Notes: generated by a model not told the origin, from the sequence alone. Positions 1 through 9,290 are shown, numbered from the stretch's first letter. The stretch: 47,864 nucleotides of DNA from Holophagae bacterium (GCA_012516935.1 JAAYVZ010000243.1:1-47864), one strand, 5' to 3'. Numbers and translations are program-made.

Positions 1-448
1 AGTGCGCGAGCGCGGCGGCGAGCTGGCGGCCGAGGGCGACGGTCTGGTCGACGGCGAGGCGGCCTTTCTCGGTGAGCAGGCCGCGCAGGCCGCCGCCCTC
101 CACCAGCTCCATGGACAGGAACAGCAGCCCGTCCGTCTCGTGGAGGTCGTAGATGCCGACCACGTTGGGGTGCGCCTGGCGGGCCGCCTGGACCTCGCGG
201 CGCAGGCGCTGGCGGGTCGACTCCTCCACGAGGTGCGGCAGGACGACCTTGATCGCGACCTTCTGCCCGAGCCGTTCGTCGAGCGCCGAGTACACCATCC
301 CCGAGGCGCCACCGCCGAGCACCTGACCGAGCACGAACCGGCCGGCAAGCACCTGACCCGGCGCCGGTAACGCCACCGGCGCCCGGGCGGGCGCCGCTTC
401 GGCACCCGGTGCCGGCTTCCAGCTCACGGTCGGATGCTCGGGAGCCAT
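1..448 (-). CDS. Serine/threonine protein kinase, N-terminal part (runs off window)
   Basis: Only the first 149 residues are visible; the gene continues past the window edge. A Pro/Ala-rich leader of about 33 residues precedes a eukaryotic-type kinase N-lobe. The glycine loop is GGGASG at residues 45-50, the ATP lysine is K67 in VAIK, and the helix-C glutamate is E85. It should phosphorylate Ser/Thr on unknown cytoplasmic targets; the catalytic loop is outside the window, so activity cannot be judged. The ATG at 448 follows a GGAG. The gene lies 22 bases downstream of coaBC on the same strand, so it may be cotranscribed with it. Confidence 0.85.
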   Translation of the reverse strand, partial: MAPEHPTVSWKPAPGAEAAPARAPVALPAPGQVLAGRFVLGQVLGGGASGMVYSALDERLGQKVAIKVVLPHLVEESTRQRLRREVQAARQAHPNVVGIYDLHETDGLLFLSMELVEGGGLRGLLTEKGRLAVDQTVALGRQLAAALAH

Positions 449-470
449 CTCCGGATCGCTTCCTCCGCGC

Positions 471-1670
471 TCAGCCCCGGAGGTGGCCCGCGATACGCTC
501 GACGAGGCGCAGCGCCACCTCTGCCTTGCCCATCGTCGGCCAGCGCTCGAGCTCATGCGCGGTGACCAGCAGCACCGTGTTGCGCTCGCCACCGAAGGTC
601 CCCGAGCCGGGCGAGACGTCGTTGGCCACCAGCCAGTCGCAGCCCTTGCGGCGAAGCTTGGCGCGCGCGTTGCCCTCGAGATCCTCGGTCTCGGCGGCGA
701 ACCCGATGACCAGCCGCGGGCGCCGTTCTCCCGCCGCGGACAGCGTCGCTAAGATGTCGGGGTTCTCCACGAGGGCAATCGCCCCGACAGGCTGTTCGCA
801 TTTCTTGCGCTTGTGCGCCAGGGCCTCGGCCGGCCGCCAGTCCGCCACCGCGGCCGCACACACGGCGACCTCAACCGGCAGCGCCGCCTCGCACGCGGCC
901 AGCATCTCGCGCGCCGTCTCGACGTGGACGGTGCGCACGCCGGGCGGGTCCAGGAGGGCGACTGGCCCGCTCACGAGGGTGACCTCCGCCCCAACTCCGG
1001 CCAGCGCCGCGGCCACCGCGTGTCCCTGCTTGCCCGAGGAGCGGTTGCCGATGAAGCGGACCGGGTCGATCGGCTCGTGCGTTGGTCCCGAGGTCACGAG
1101 GGCGCGCCGGCCGGCCAGTGGTCCGGCGGGCACGAGGATCGCCTCGATGGCGGCAACGATCTCCGCCACCTCGGCCATCCGCCCGGCCCCGCTCTCCTTG
1201 CACGCCATGGACCCGACGCCGGGCCCTACCTGGCGGACGCCGCGCGCCCGGAGGGTCGCCAGGTTGGACTGGGTGACCGGCTTCTCCCACATGACCACGT
1301 TCATCGCGGGAGCGACGAGCACCGGGCGGTCGGTGGCGAGCAGCAGGGTCGAGGCGAGGTCGTCGGCGATCCCGTGCGCCATCTTGGCGAGCAGGTTGGC
1401 GGTGGCCGGTGCGACCACCACCAGATCCGGCTCGCGCGCCAGGTGAATATGCCCGATCTCGCCTTCCGGCGTGAGCTCCCACATGTCGGTAGCGACGCGA
1501 TTTCCCGCCAGTGCCGCCACCGCCAGCGGCGTGACGAGGTGGGTCGCGCCTTCGGTCATCACCGTGCGCACCCCCACCCCGCGCTCACGCAACCGGCGGA
1601 TGAGATCGAGCGTCTTGTAGGCGGCGATGCCGCCCGAGATGACGAGCAGGACGCGCTTGCCTTCGAGCAC
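471..1670 (-). CDS. coaBC: Bifunctional phosphopantothenoylcysteine decarboxylase/synthase
   Basis: CoaBC performs two steps of coenzyme A synthesis: CoaB ligates cysteine to 4'-phosphopantothenate and CoaC decarboxylates the product using FMN. The CoaC half (about 1-180) has the opening SGGIAAYK, histidines 74/76 in GHIHLA, PAMN at 121-124 and a substrate-clamp cysteine at 157 in MACKESGAGRM. The CoaB half begins near 188 with the SGPTHEPID nucleotide-binding motif and SSGKQG. The length of 399 residues is normal. A GTG start at 1670 was chosen because GGAGG lies just upstream; the frame stays open much further upstream, but that part is antisense-type noise over sdhB. Confidence 0.95.
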   Translation of the reverse strand: MLEGKRVLLVISGGIAAYKTLDLIRRLRERGVGVRTVMTEGATHLVTPLAVAALAGNRVATDMWELTPEGEIGHIHLAREPDLVVVAPATANLLAKMAHGIADDLASTLLLATDRPVLVAPAMNVVMWEKPVTQSNLATLRARGVRQVGPGVGSMACKESGAGRMAEVAEIVAAIEAILVPAGPLAGRRALVTSGPTHEPIDPVRFIGNRSSGKQGHAVAAALAGVGAEVTLVSGPVALLDPPGVRTVHVETAREMLAACEAALPVEVAVCAAAVADWRPAEALAHKRKKCEQPVGAIALVENPDILATLSAAGERRPRLVIGFAAETEDLEGNARAKLRRKGCDWLVANDVSPGSGTFGGERNTVLLVTAHELERWPTMGKAEVALRLVERIAGHLRG

Positions 1671-1773
1671 CTTACCTCCGTGGCCCGTGACCCACCCAAG
1701 GCGAACAGCCGTTTCTCCGGGAGTCGGGTGTAGCTCGGCGCGCCCCTTCAGGCGATCGGCGAGATGAGAGGCG

Positions 1774-1794
1774 CTGTCCCCTGTCCCCCCTACC
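1774..1794. repeat. 7-bp tandem repeat in the sdhB-coaBC gap
   Basis: Two exact copies of CTGTCCC (1774-1780 and 1781-1787) are followed by a C-rich third unit. The repeat sits in the 154-base gap between sdhB and coaBC. It is one of several period-7 arrays seen between genes in this window. Confidence 0.5.
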
Positions 1795-1824
1795 CCGCTC
1801 GCGGTTCGCTTGCACGGCGAGCAC

Positions 1825-2646
1825 CTACACCGTGGGCTTCGGCGCCTCCGGGATACCGTTGCGGCGCTTCGCGTCCTTGGGCTTGCCGACGAGCTTCGAG
1901 GGGCATTTCTTGGCGCGCAGCCCGAAGACGTCGAGAACCATCTGCCGCTTGAGGAGCTGGATCGCCTTGGCCGGGTCCACACCCTTGGGGCACACCCGCG
2001 AGCACTCGCCGGCGTAGTGGCAGCGCCAGGGGCCGCGCTCGCCAGCGATCGCCTCCTTCCGCACCTCGAAGCCGCCGTCGCGGGTGTCGGTGTTGTAGCG
2101 CTGCACCTGCCCCAACGGCATCGGCCCAGCGTACGTCGGGTCGGTGGCCACCGTCGGGCAAGCCGCCATGCAGCACCCACACTTGATGCAGTACGAGAAC
2201 TGCAGGTACTGCTCGAGATCGTGGATCGACTGGTAGTACTCGCCAGTGGGCTCCTCCTGCTCGGCCACATCGTCGCGCACGACGTAGGGGTGCAGGTCCT
2301 GGTGGGTCGAGAGCATCGGCATGAGATCCGGCACCAGATCGCGGATGATGTTGAAGTTGGGCAGCGGGGCCAGCACCAGCTGATCGGTCCCGAGATCCGA
2401 GATCTGGGTGTTGCACGCCAACCGCGCCATGCCGTTGATCAGCATCCCGCACGAGCCGCACACGCCCATTCGACAGGAAGCGCGCCAGACCAAATCCGGG
2501 GCGAGCGTCTCCTTGATGAGCCACAGCCCCTCGAGCACCGTGAGCCCGGGCGTGTAGTCGATCGTATAGGTCTCGTAATGGGGGGCGGTGTCACGGTTGG
2601 GGTCGTAACGCCGGATGCGGTAGGTGACCTTGCTCATCTCGCTCAT
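1825..2646 (-). CDS. sdhB: Succinate dehydrogenase/fumarate reductase iron-sulfur subunit
   Basis: SdhB carries electrons from the flavin subunit to membrane quinone through three Fe-S clusters. The 2Fe-2S ligands are C58, C63, C66 and C78 in CRMGVCGSC and LAC. The 4Fe-4S/3Fe-4S region has CIKCGCCMAACPT and later CSRVCPKGVDP. The product is about 273 residues. ATG 2646 is preferred because GAGGGGG lies five bases upstream; GTG 2652 and ATG 2637 are also in frame. It is the last gene of the sdhA-C-D-B operon, 10 bases after sdhD. Confidence 0.95.
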   Translation of the reverse strand: MSEMSKVTYRIRRYDPNRDTAPHYETYTIDYTPGLTVLEGLWLIKETLAPDLVWRASCRMGVCGSCGMLINGMARLACNTQISDLGTDQLVLAPLPNFNIIRDLVPDLMPMLSTHQDLHPYVVRDDVAEQEEPTGEYYQSIHDLEQYLQFSYCIKCGCCMAACPTVATDPTYAGPMPLGQVQRYNTDTRDGGFEVRKEAIAGERGPWRCHYAGECSRVCPKGVDPAKAIQLLKRQMVLDVFGLRAKKCPSKLVGKPKDAKRRNGIPEAPKPTV

Positions 2647-2656
2647 GTCCACCCCC

Positions 2657-3073
2657 TCACAGCGCCTTCGCGAGCAGGAACGCGGCGATGGCAGCCCAGG
2701 TACCGAAGGCGAACAGCCCCAGCCCGACGACCACCGCCAGCGCGCTCACCGTCTTGTGCAACCAGCGCGGCGGGTTGGCCTCGTGAACGACGTTGGTCGC
2801 ACCGTACAGCCCGTGAAACAGCGCCGCGCCCAGCAGCAGGATGTACGTAACCAGATAGAACACCTTGGCGCTACGCGCCTTGACGTTCGCCCAGTCGATC
2901 GGCTGCAGCTTGCCCCCACCCTGCGCCTCGTTCGCGGCGCTGGCCGGGTTGAGCCCTTCGAGCTTGACCACACCTTCCATGTGCATCGTCAGCATGTGGA
3001 GGCCGAGCAGCACGAGAATCACGGCGCCCGCCAGAATGTGCCAGGTCCAGAGCTTCTGATCGCGGATCATCAT
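2657..3073 (-). CDS. sdhD: Succinate dehydrogenase membrane anchor subunit D
   Basis: A 138-residue integral membrane protein with three hydrophobic segments (about 11-32, 71-92 and 108-135). Histidines in or beside the segments (WH, GLHMLTMH, LFHGLYG) are candidate haem or quinone-site ligands. It lies between sdhC and sdhB, six bases after sdhC. Small anchor subunits are poorly conserved, so the name rests on topology, histidines and operon position. SdhC also carries intramembrane histidines, so a two-haem, two-anchor enzyme is possible; that is inference. Confidence 0.85.
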   Translation of the reverse strand: MMIRDQKLWTWHILAGAVILVLLGLHMLTMHMEGVVKLEGLNPASAANEAQGGGKLQPIDWANVKARSAKVFYLVTYILLLGAALFHGLYGATNVVHEANPPRWLHKTVSALAVVVGLGLFAFGTWAAIAAFLLAKAL

Positions 3074-3079
3074 CGCCTC

Positions 3080-3517
3080 CTAGTCGACCAACCACATGCT
3101 GGCCGTGCCGATGGCGACCAGCACGGCGGCCAGCGCCAGGGCCCCGATCGCCAACGGCCGCTGGACGTGTACCGAGGTGCGGTAGGGGTAGACGGGCTCG
3201 ATCGGCTCGCCAACCGCGAACCCGAGCTCCAGCAGCGCGAGCCGGATGCCGTTGGCGGCGTGGAAGGCGAACGCCACGAACACCAGGTACTCGCCGAACT
3301 TGAACAGCGGCCCGGTGACCGCGTCCATCGCCGTCTTCCACCGGTCGGCGCCGAACGCGCGCGACGACGTCACCACGATGTGGAGCAGGAAGTAGGCCAG
3401 CAACCCGAGACCGGTGACGCGGTGCAGGGCGTAGAGATAGCGCTCCATCCCCCAGCGCCCGCCACCGAGCCAGCCCCACAGGCCCAATCTGTTCGGATGG
3501 TGCTTGGTGTCGCTCAT
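3080..3517 (-). CDS. sdhC: Succinate dehydrogenase cytochrome b subunit C
   Basis: A 145-residue membrane anchor with the family-typical opening LHRVTGLGLLAYFLLH, where a basic residue and histidines precede and lie within the first membrane helix. A second helix has FHAANGIRLALLELG, and a third lies near the C-terminus. It should bind haem b and help form the quinone site. It follows sdhA by 10 bases and precedes sdhD by six, so the four genes are one transcript. Confidence 0.9.
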   Translation of the reverse strand: MSDTKHHPNRLGLWGWLGGGRWGMERYLYALHRVTGLGLLAYFLLHIVVTSSRAFGADRWKTAMDAVTGPLFKFGEYLVFVAFAFHAANGIRLALLELGFAVGEPIEPVYPYRTSVHVQRPLAIGALALAAVLVAIGTASMWLVD

Positions 3518-3527
3518 CGTGCCCCCC

Positions 3528-5246
3528 TCAGTACTTGCGCTCGACCGGTTTCCAGGTCGTGATCGTCACCGGCTTGTAGTCGAGGCGAGGCGAGCCGTCG
3601 GGCTGCCGCCACGCCAGGGAGTGCTTGTGCCACTTTTCGTCGTCACGGTTCGGGTAGTCACGCCGGGCGTGCGCACCGCGCGACTCTTGGCGGGCGATTG
3701 CACCGACGATCGTCACCTCGGCGAGGTCGAGCAGGTTCTCGAGCTCGAGGGCGTGGAAGAGGTTGGAGTTGTAAATCGTCCCCTGATCCGGCACCGGCGC
3801 CTGGTGCGAGCGCTGCCGCAGCTCGCGCACGATGACGAGCGCCTTGGCGAGCTCCTCGCCCTTGCGGAACACCCCCACGTAGTCGTCCATCATCGTCCGC
3901 AGCTCGCGCCGCAGGCCGTAGAGGTTCTCGGTCCCCTTGCGCGCCAGCAGCTCCCGGCGGTGGTCCTCGGAGGCCGCCAGCTGCGCGGCGGGCACCGCCG
4001 GCGGCGCACCCAGCTTGGTGAGCGCCGCCACGATCTCGGCGCCCGTGATCGCGCCCCACACCAGGCACTCGCCGGTGGAGTTGGAGCCCAGCCGGTTGGC
4101 GCCGTGCAGGCTCACGCAGGCCGCCTCGCCGGCGACCCAGATTCCCTCGATCCGCGTCTTGCCGTTGATATCGGTTTCGATCCCGCCCATCGAGTAGTGG
4201 GCGACCGGGCGAATCGGGATCGGTGTCGTGATCGGGTCGAGCCCGAGGAACTTCATGCACACCTCGCGAATGAGCGGTAGCCGCTTGTTGATCCGGTCCG
4301 CTCCGAGGTGCGTGAGGTCGAGCTGGATGTACGGCTTGCCATCCGAGCCCTCGAACCCGCGCCCGGCCAGGATCTCCTCCTGCTCGGCGCGGGACACCAT
4401 GTCGCGCGGCGCGAGCTCCATCTTGGAGGGGGCATACCGCTCCATGAATCGCTCGCCCCGGTTGTTCCTGAGGTACCCGCCCTCGCCGCGGCACGCCTCG
4501 GTCATGAGGATGCCCGAGGGCACCAGCCCGGTCGGGTGGAACTGCAGGAACTCCATGTCCTCGAGCGGCAGCCCGGCGCGCCAGGCCATGGCCATGCCGT
4601 CGCCGGTCACGGTCTGCGAGTAGGTGGTGAACCCGTACAGCGTGCCGCCGCCGCCGCTGGCGATGAGCAACGCCTTGCCGCGGAAGACGATCGTCTCGCC
4701 GGTCGGGGCGAACACCCCGACGAGGCCGGCAAAACGCCCGTCCTCGACCAGGATGTCGGTGGCGAAGAACTCGTCGTAGCGCGCGAAGCAGCGGTAACGA
4801 AGCAGCGTATCGTAGAGCGTCTGCATCTCAAAAAAGCCGGTCTTGTCGGCGGCCAACGTCGCGCGCGGGAACGAGTGCCCGCCGAACGGTCGCTGGGCGA
4901 TGCGTCCTGCCTCGTCACGGGTCCACGGGATCCCCCAGTGGTCGAGCTGATAGATCTCGCCCGGCATGGCGCGCACGAAGCGGTCCACGACGTCCTGGTC
5001 GGCGAGGAAATCAGCGCCCTTGTTGGTATCCCAAGCGTGCAGCTCGAGCGAGTCGCCTTCCTCGGGACGCAGCACCGCCGCGGTGCCGCCCTCGGCACAC
5101 ACCGAGTGCGCGCGCATGAGCTGCACCTTGGAGACGATGCCGATGTCCGCCTTACCGCCGAGCCGCCGGGCGATCTCCACTGCGGCCCGTAGCCCGGCCA
5201 GCCCCGCCCCCAGGATCACGACGTCGTGGTAGATCTCCTTCGCCAT
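3528..5246 (-). CDS. sdhA: Succinate dehydrogenase/fumarate reductase flavoprotein subunit
   Basis: SdhA oxidises succinate to fumarate with covalently bound FAD. The N-terminus has the dinucleotide-binding motif [24 protein letters not shown] contains the histidine that normally carries FAD. The middle has FHPTGL and RGEGGYLRN, and the later [10 protein letters not shown] and [13 protein letters not shown] are classic fumarate reductase/SDH signatures. Its 572 residues are normal for the family. The ATG at 5246 follows AAGGAGGAGCGA. First gene of the sdhA-C-D-B operon, with a 300-base upstream gap for its promoter. Confidence 0.96.
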   Translation of the reverse strand: MAKEIYHDVVILGAGLAGLRAAVEIARRLGGKADIGIVSKVQLMRAHSVCAEGGTAAVLRPEEGDSLELHAWDTNKGADFLADQDVVDRFVRAMPGEIYQLDHWGIPWTRDEAGRIAQRPFGGHSFPRATLAADKTGFFEMQTLYDTLLRYRCFARYDEFFATDILVEDGRFAGLVGVFAPTGETIVFRGKALLIASGGGGTLYGFTTYSQTVTGDGMAMAWRAGLPLEDMEFLQFHPTGLVPSGILMTEACRGEGGYLRNNRGERFMERYAPSKMELAPRDMVSRAEQEEILAGRGFEGSDGKPYIQLDLTHLGADRINKRLPLIREVCMKFLGLDPITTPIPIRPVAHYSMGGIETDINGKTRIEGIWVAGEAACVSLHGANRLGSNSTGECLVWGAITGAEIVAALTKLGAPPAVPAAQLAASEDHRRELLARKGTENLYGLRRELRTMMDDYVGVFRKGEELAKALVIVRELRQRSHQAPVPDQGTIYNSNLFHALELENLLDLAEVTIVGAIARQESRGAHARRDYPNRDDEKWHKHSLAWRQPDGSPRLDYKPVTITTWKPVERKY

Positions 5247-5546
5247 TCGCTCCTCCTTGCCCCCACCCGCCCGGTCAGAAGTTGAGAGTCGAGAGTCGAG
5301 AGCCCACGTTCACCGCCCGGCCCGGCCCAGCCCACCGCCCGTCCTTCTCTGCCCGCCCGGCTCGACGTCGTCGTGGTCGGATTCCCCGCCAACCGACCCG
5401 TACCGCCCGCGCGGTCGCCCGGTCGTGCCACGGCCGACGCGCGCTCCCGCCTCGAGCGGTCATCCACCCCAGGTCTCGTGCGCGCTCCCATGCACGTAGA
5501 GGCTGCCATGGTCCCCGGTGCCGAAGATATCAACTTGTTCCGGCCT
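5247..5546. other. 300-base gap upstream of sdhA
   Basis: This gap separates the end of the symporter gene from the start of sdhA, both on the minus strand. It must hold the sdh promoter and probably the end of the symporter transcript. Apart from the 7-bp repeat at 5284-5304 and the sdhA ribosome site next to 5246, I see no gene, convincing -35/-10 pair or terminator hairpin. Open frames across it look like composition artefacts. Confidence 0.5.
5284..5304. repeat. 7-bp tandem repeat GAGAGTC upstream of sdhA
   Basis: Two exact copies of GAGAGTC (5284-5290 and 5291-5297) are followed by GAGAGCC. They lie about 40-60 bases upstream of the sdhA start codon, so they could be in its 5' leader. 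Same period as the other gap repeats of the window but a different unit. Confidence 0.6.
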
Positions 5547-6998
5547 TCACAACACCCGCTCGGTCGCGTTGGCGCGCCTCGTCAGCGCACTGACCAGCAG
5601 CGTCGCCACGGTCGACAGCGCAAATGCCGGGATCAGCTCGTAGATGATCGCGTCGCTCCAGCCCGCCGATTTCCACACGATGGTGACGACGAAGCCGGTG
5701 ATGACGCCCGCCAGCGCCCCCCAACGGGTCACCCACCCCGTGCGCAGCCCCAACAGCAACGGCGGTCCGAACGCCGCTCCCATCCCGGACCACGCGAAAA
5801 GCACGAACCAGAACACGACCCGCACGTCTTGAAGCGCCACGGCGATCGCGGCCAGCCCCAGGACCAGCACGCTCAGGCGTCCCGCGACCACCGAAGCTTT
5901 GCCCGAGCGCGCCACGCCGAACACCTCCTCGAGCAGATCGCGGCTGATCGCCGACGCCGCGACGAGGAGCTGCGAGGAGACCGTGGACATGATGGCGGAG
6001 AGGATCGCCGCCAGCATCACGCCAGCCACGAGTGGGTGCAGCATCTGCCGGGAGAGGAGTGGGAAGAGCTGCTCGGGGTCGCCGCCGCTGGCGAGCTCGG
6101 GCATGAGCAGGCGGCCCGCGAGGCCGAGGAAGCCCGCGCCGTAGAACACGAGCGCCCCCCACACCATGGCGATGACCTGAGTCTGGCGGATTTTCTCGTC
6201 CGAGGCCGCCGCCATGTACCGCGTCAGCACGTGCGGTTGGCCGGGGTAGCCGAGACCGATCCCGACCATGCCGACGACGAAGCCGAGCAGCGCGAATCCC
6301 GACCTACCTCCGGTCACCAGCACGAGCTGGGGGTCGAGCGCCGCCAAGCGCTCGAGCGTCATGCCGTATCCCCCCGCTCTGAGCAGCGCTATGCCCGGCA
6401 TCACCACGAGCGCGAAAACCATCACCATCCCCTGGAAGAAGTCGGTCCAGCTCACCGCCCGGAACCCACCCATGAGGGTGTAAACGATGATGATCACGCC
6501 GCCGATCCAGATCCCCTGCTGGTACGATAGCCCGACGATGGCCTGCATCGCCTTGCCGGTCGCGGTCATCTGTGCGGCCACGTAGCCCCCCAGCGAGAGG
6601 AAGATCACGACCACACTGGCGACCCGCAGCAGGTGCGCGCGGTCGCCGAATCGGCGCACCAGGAGGTCTGGCAGCGTGAGCGCACCGGTGCGGACGCCCT
6701 CCCGGCGCAGCTGCGGGGCCAGCAGGTAGAGGTTGGCCGCGTACCCCATCAGGCACCCCGGGGCGAACCACAGCGCCGAGACACCCGAGACGTAGACCAT
6801 GCCGACCGCCCCGAGCACGACCCAGCCGCTCTCCGAAGAGGCAGTGGACGACACCGCCGTCACCCACGACCCCAGCGAGCGGCCGGCCAGGTAGTAGTCC
6901 TCGCTCGAGCGCGTCAAGCGCGAGGCCGCCCAGCCAATCCCCAGCAAGGTCACCATGTAGACCGCTACGACCGCCGCGATGCTGCCGTCAGCGCCCAT
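5547..6998 (-). CDS. Sodium:solute symporter (SSS family)
   Basis: A 483-residue membrane protein with about 12-13 hydrophobic helices. Early motifs SSEDYYLAGRSLG and SSTASSESGW are typical of the PutP/PanF-like sodium:solute symporter family. It should use the sodium gradient to import a small organic solute; the substrate (proline, pantothenate or another acid) cannot be read from the sequence. ATG 6998 was chosen because GGAGG lies five bases upstream; the frame is open further upstream without a better site. The start overlaps the end of a tiny membrane ORF by 11 bases, implying coupled translation. Confidence 0.9.
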   Translation of the reverse strand: MGADGSIAAVVAVYMVTLLGIGWAASRLTRSSEDYYLAGRSLGSWVTAVSSTASSESGWVVLGAVGMVYVSGVSALWFAPGCLMGYAANLYLLAPQLRREGVRTGALTLPDLLVRRFGDRAHLLRVASVVVIFLSLGGYVAAQMTATGKAMQAIVGLSYQQGIWIGGVIIIVYTLMGGFRAVSWTDFFQGMVMVFALVVMPGIALLRAGGYGMTLERLAALDPQLVLVTGGRSGFALLGFVVGMVGIGLGYPGQPHVLTRYMAAASDEKIRQTQVIAMVWGALVFYGAGFLGLAGRLLMPELASGGDPEQLFPLLSRQMLHPLVAGVMLAAILSAIMSTVSSQLLVAASAISRDLLEEVFGVARSGKASVVAGRLSVLVLGLAAIAVALQDVRVVFWFVLFAWSGMGAAFGPPLLLGLRTGWVTRWGALAGVITGFVVTIVWKSAGWSDAIIYELIPAFALSTVATLLVSALTRRANATERVL

Positions 6999-7098
6999 AC
7001 TTGCCTCCGAGGAAGTAGGCGACGAGAGCAATGACGATCACCACCAGCGGGACCGCAACCAAGAACAAGTGGGTTGCAAGGGGGATTGGCTGGACCAT
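6988..7098 (-). CDS. Small one-helix membrane protein coupled to the symporter
   Basis: A 36-residue ORF opening with GGAGG six bases before ATG 7098. After a short N-terminus (MVQPIPLATH) it is almost entirely hydrophobic, LFLVAVPLVVIVIALVAYFL, then ends GGKYGR: a single membrane helix with a positive tail. Its last 11 bases overlap the start of the symporter gene, and the symporter's own ribosome site lies inside it. Short one-helix partners are known for some sodium symporters, so a subunit or assembly helper is plausible, but no function is shown. Confidence 0.7.
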   Translation of the reverse strand: MVQPIPLATHLFLVAVPLVVIVIALVAYFLGGKYGR

Positions 7099-7237
7099 CG
7101 AGCGCCTCCGGAAACGGCGCTACCCATGATACCTGGTCTGGCACCACCCAACGGCTCCGAGCATCAGCCCCGAGCTCTCACGTTCTGCGGGCGGCTACGG
7201 CCCGCGAAGGAAGGCAACGATGCGCCGCTCGCGCCAC

Positions 7238-8563
7238 CTACCGGGGGCGCCACTCATCCACGAGCACCGGCGCGCCCCAGGCGCCGTCCTGCACGGGCAC
7301 CACCGCAATATCCCAATCGAGCTGGCCGGGCGTGTACCGGGGGACGCGACAGAACACCCACGAGCCGTCGGCTACCGGTGCGGCCTCGAGCAGTGGCCGG
7401 CGCTGCTTGCCCGGTAGGCGCACCTCGCGGACCACCTGGTTTTCAAACAACAACTGACGCTCACCCCGACAGAAGTAGAGAGCAGCTCGGGGTCCGACGC
7501 GCGGGGCGAACTCCGGACCCAGCGTGTTGACGCGGGGCTCCAGGATTTGGCCTTCCTTCCCCGGCTCGCGCAGCCACAGATCCGAGGACTCCGCCTCGTA
7601 CGCCGTCCAGATCAGGTAGTCGAGGGTGGGACCGAAGCGCTGGGCGTCGCCGACGCTCGCACCGCTCGGCAGCATCACCCGCTGGGGGGCTCCCCAGGGC
7701 AGGCGGGCGTCGTCACGTCGAACCTCCCACAGCTCCCGCGTACCGCTGAGCGTCAGCACCTCGACGAGCCCTTCCGTCTCGTTTTGCCTCACCCAGGTGA
7801 AGCGCGCGCTGGCGTCCTCGGGGATGCCGGAAAGTACCACCGGCTGGGGCGGCGCCCACCCGTCTTTCCCGAGCTGGGTGCGATATGGGCGGTACCCACC
7901 CACCGCCCAAGCAGCCGGCGCCGCCTCGCTGCCCATCCCCACTCTGAAAGCGCCCACCGGTGCGGCCTGTACGTCGGGACGCGGAGAGGCGTTGAGCCCA
8001 GCCGCGAAGTACAGGACCTTGCCGCCCTGCAAAGGGATGGGCGACATCTCCAGCCCACCCGAGTTGATCCGCTTCGGATCGCTGGCTCCGATCACCTCCG
8101 CTCCCAGCGTCTCGAGCGACCCGGCAAGGTACCGAACCTGGTAGTCGGAGAACAGGAACAGCTCGGCCGCCGTGGCGAGGAGCCGTTTCGAACCCACCAT
8201 CGCGCTGGTGCCAGCAAGCGGCACCACCGCAACCTCGTGCCCGACCCTGAAGGCATCGATGTCCGTGGGTACCATGTCCACCACGCACAACGAGTCGGAC
8301 GTCACTTTGACGGTGACTTGGAGGTCCTTGCCGAGCTGGGGCACCGGCTTGCCGTCCGCCTTGAGCACGTTGCTCATCGTCTCCGGTAAGCCGGCCACGA
8401 TCTCGACCTCGACTGATTGCGGATCGTTGGCCGCGAGCGCGATCGCGGCAATGCGCCCGAAGATCACGGTATCCGGCTGCGGCACGGGCGTGTCGACGTC
8501 TTGCATCCCGCATCCCGAGATGATCAGCACCATCAGAAGCCCCAGCGTTCCTGACACCCTCAT
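7238..8563 (-). CDS. Lipoprotein of unknown function
   Basis: The 441-residue product starts with a lipoprotein signal peptide (MRVSGTLGLLMVLIISGC, lipid cysteine at 18), so it should be anchored in the cell envelope. The mature part is rich in beta-strand-like segments; the second half has repeated blocks such as LWEVRRDDARLPWGAP and FGPTLDYLIWTA that resemble WD40-like/TolB-type propeller blades. ATG 8563 follows GGAGGAGCGC; an in-frame upstream methionine at 8602 would bury the signal peptide. A TATGAT on the same strand at 8611-8616 may be its -10 element. I do not recognise a named family. Confidence 0.75.
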   Translation of the reverse strand: MRVSGTLGLLMVLIISGCGMQDVDTPVPQPDTVIFGRIAAIALAANDPQSVEVEIVAGLPETMSNVLKADGKPVPQLGKDLQVTVKVTSDSLCVVDMVPTDIDAFRVGHEVAVVPLAGTSAMVGSKRLLATAAELFLFSDYQVRYLAGSLETLGAEVIGASDPKRINSGGLEMSPIPLQGGKVLYFAAGLNASPRPDVQAAPVGAFRVGMGSEAAPAAWAVGGYRPYRTQLGKDGWAPPQPVVLSGIPEDASARFTWVRQNETEGLVEVLTLSGTRELWEVRRDDARLPWGAPQRVMLPSGASVGDAQRFGPTLDYLIWTAYEAESSDLWLREPGKEGQILEPRVNTLGPEFAPRVGPRAALYFCRGERQLLFENQVVREVRLPGKQRRPLLEAAPVADGSWVFCRVPRYTPGQLDWDIAVVPVQDGAWGAPVLVDEWRPR

Positions 8564-8610
8564 GCGCTCCTCCGTGTGCCCCGTCGGACGACGGACACTC
8601 AACCCCGCGG

Positions 8611-8616
8611 ATCATA
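8611..8616 (-). promoter_or_regulatory. Possible -10 element TATGAT for the lipoprotein gene
   Basis: The minus strand reads TATGAT here, 47 bases before the start codon at 8563. No good -35 hexamer is visible at 16-18 bases. It falls just downstream of the B3/4-domain gene's stop at 8640. Confidence 0.3.
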
Positions 8617-8639
8617 CCGGATCAACCCGGCACGGGTGC

Positions 8640-9290
8640 TCAGGCGGTGAGGCCGGCGGCCGTCAAGGACGCCACTCCGGTGGCGTCGAGCAGCCGATCG
8701 AGCGTGGTGCGGGTTTCGTCGTCGAGCTCGCACACGGTCGGCAGGTACGCCACCAGCAGGACCTCACCGACCCCGCCCCGGATCTTGAAGCGCTCGCTGT
8801 CGGTGATTGGCGTCCCGAACGGACCCTCGGCGTCCGCGAGCAGCGGCTTGCCGTCGAGGTCGAAATCGCCGCGCATCGACAGCATCCGCTCGCCGGGGCG
8901 TCCGGCGCGCAAGACGAACGGCGAGGCAACCCGCGTGGCATCGACCACGCACGCCGGTACACCTAAGGCAATCGACAGCAGGTTGTTGACGTCGACGGCC
9001 GGGTGGATCGCCGGCAGACGCTCGCCCCTGAGCACCCGCCGCAAGAGTGCCTCGGACGAGGGACGGTAGCGCGTGGGGTCGCAGCCGGCGAGGCGGAACA
9101 GCTTCCGCACGGCCGCCACCGTGGCGTGCTGGGCCAGGGTCTCGAGCGACCAGGCACGACGAGCGACGACCTGCCCGGTCGCGAAGGCCTCCGCGAGCGC
9201 CGCTGGGTCGTGCGCCTGCAGGCTCAGGTGCGCCCAGAACAGCGTCCACCCGGGAAGGTCGTGTCGGACCGTGGGAAGCATCTGCTTCAT
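8640..9290 (-). CDS. B3/4 (tRNA-binding-like) domain protein
   Basis: The product of 216 residues resembles stand-alone B3/4 domain proteins, which share the fold of the B3/B4 region of the phenylalanyl-tRNA synthetase beta chain. Supporting stretches are YRPSSEALLRRVLRGERLP, HPAVDVNNLLSIALGVPACV and GDFDLDGKPLLADAEGPFG, followed by GTPITDSERFKI. Such proteins are suspected to act on aminoacyl-tRNA, but the role is not established. ATG 9290 has a weak ribosome site; an in-frame ATG at 9308 is an alternative. It is divergent from the cyclase gene at 9429. Confidence 0.75.
   Translation of the reverse strand: MKQMLPTVRHDLPGWTLFWAHLSLQAHDPAALAEAFATGQVVARRAWSLETLAQHATVAAVRKLFRLAGCDPTRYRPSSEALLRRVLRGERLPAIHPAVDVNNLLSIALGVPACVVDATRVASPFVLRAGRPGERMLSMRGDFDLDGKPLLADAEGPFGTPITDSERFKIRGGVGEVLLVAYLPTVCELDDETRTTLDRLLDATGVASLTAAGLTA

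Noticed and set aside
1671-2270. 200-codon upstream extension of coaBC
   Set aside because: It overlaps sdhB out of frame, is Ser/Arg-rich noise, and CoaBC homology starts at the GTG at 1670.
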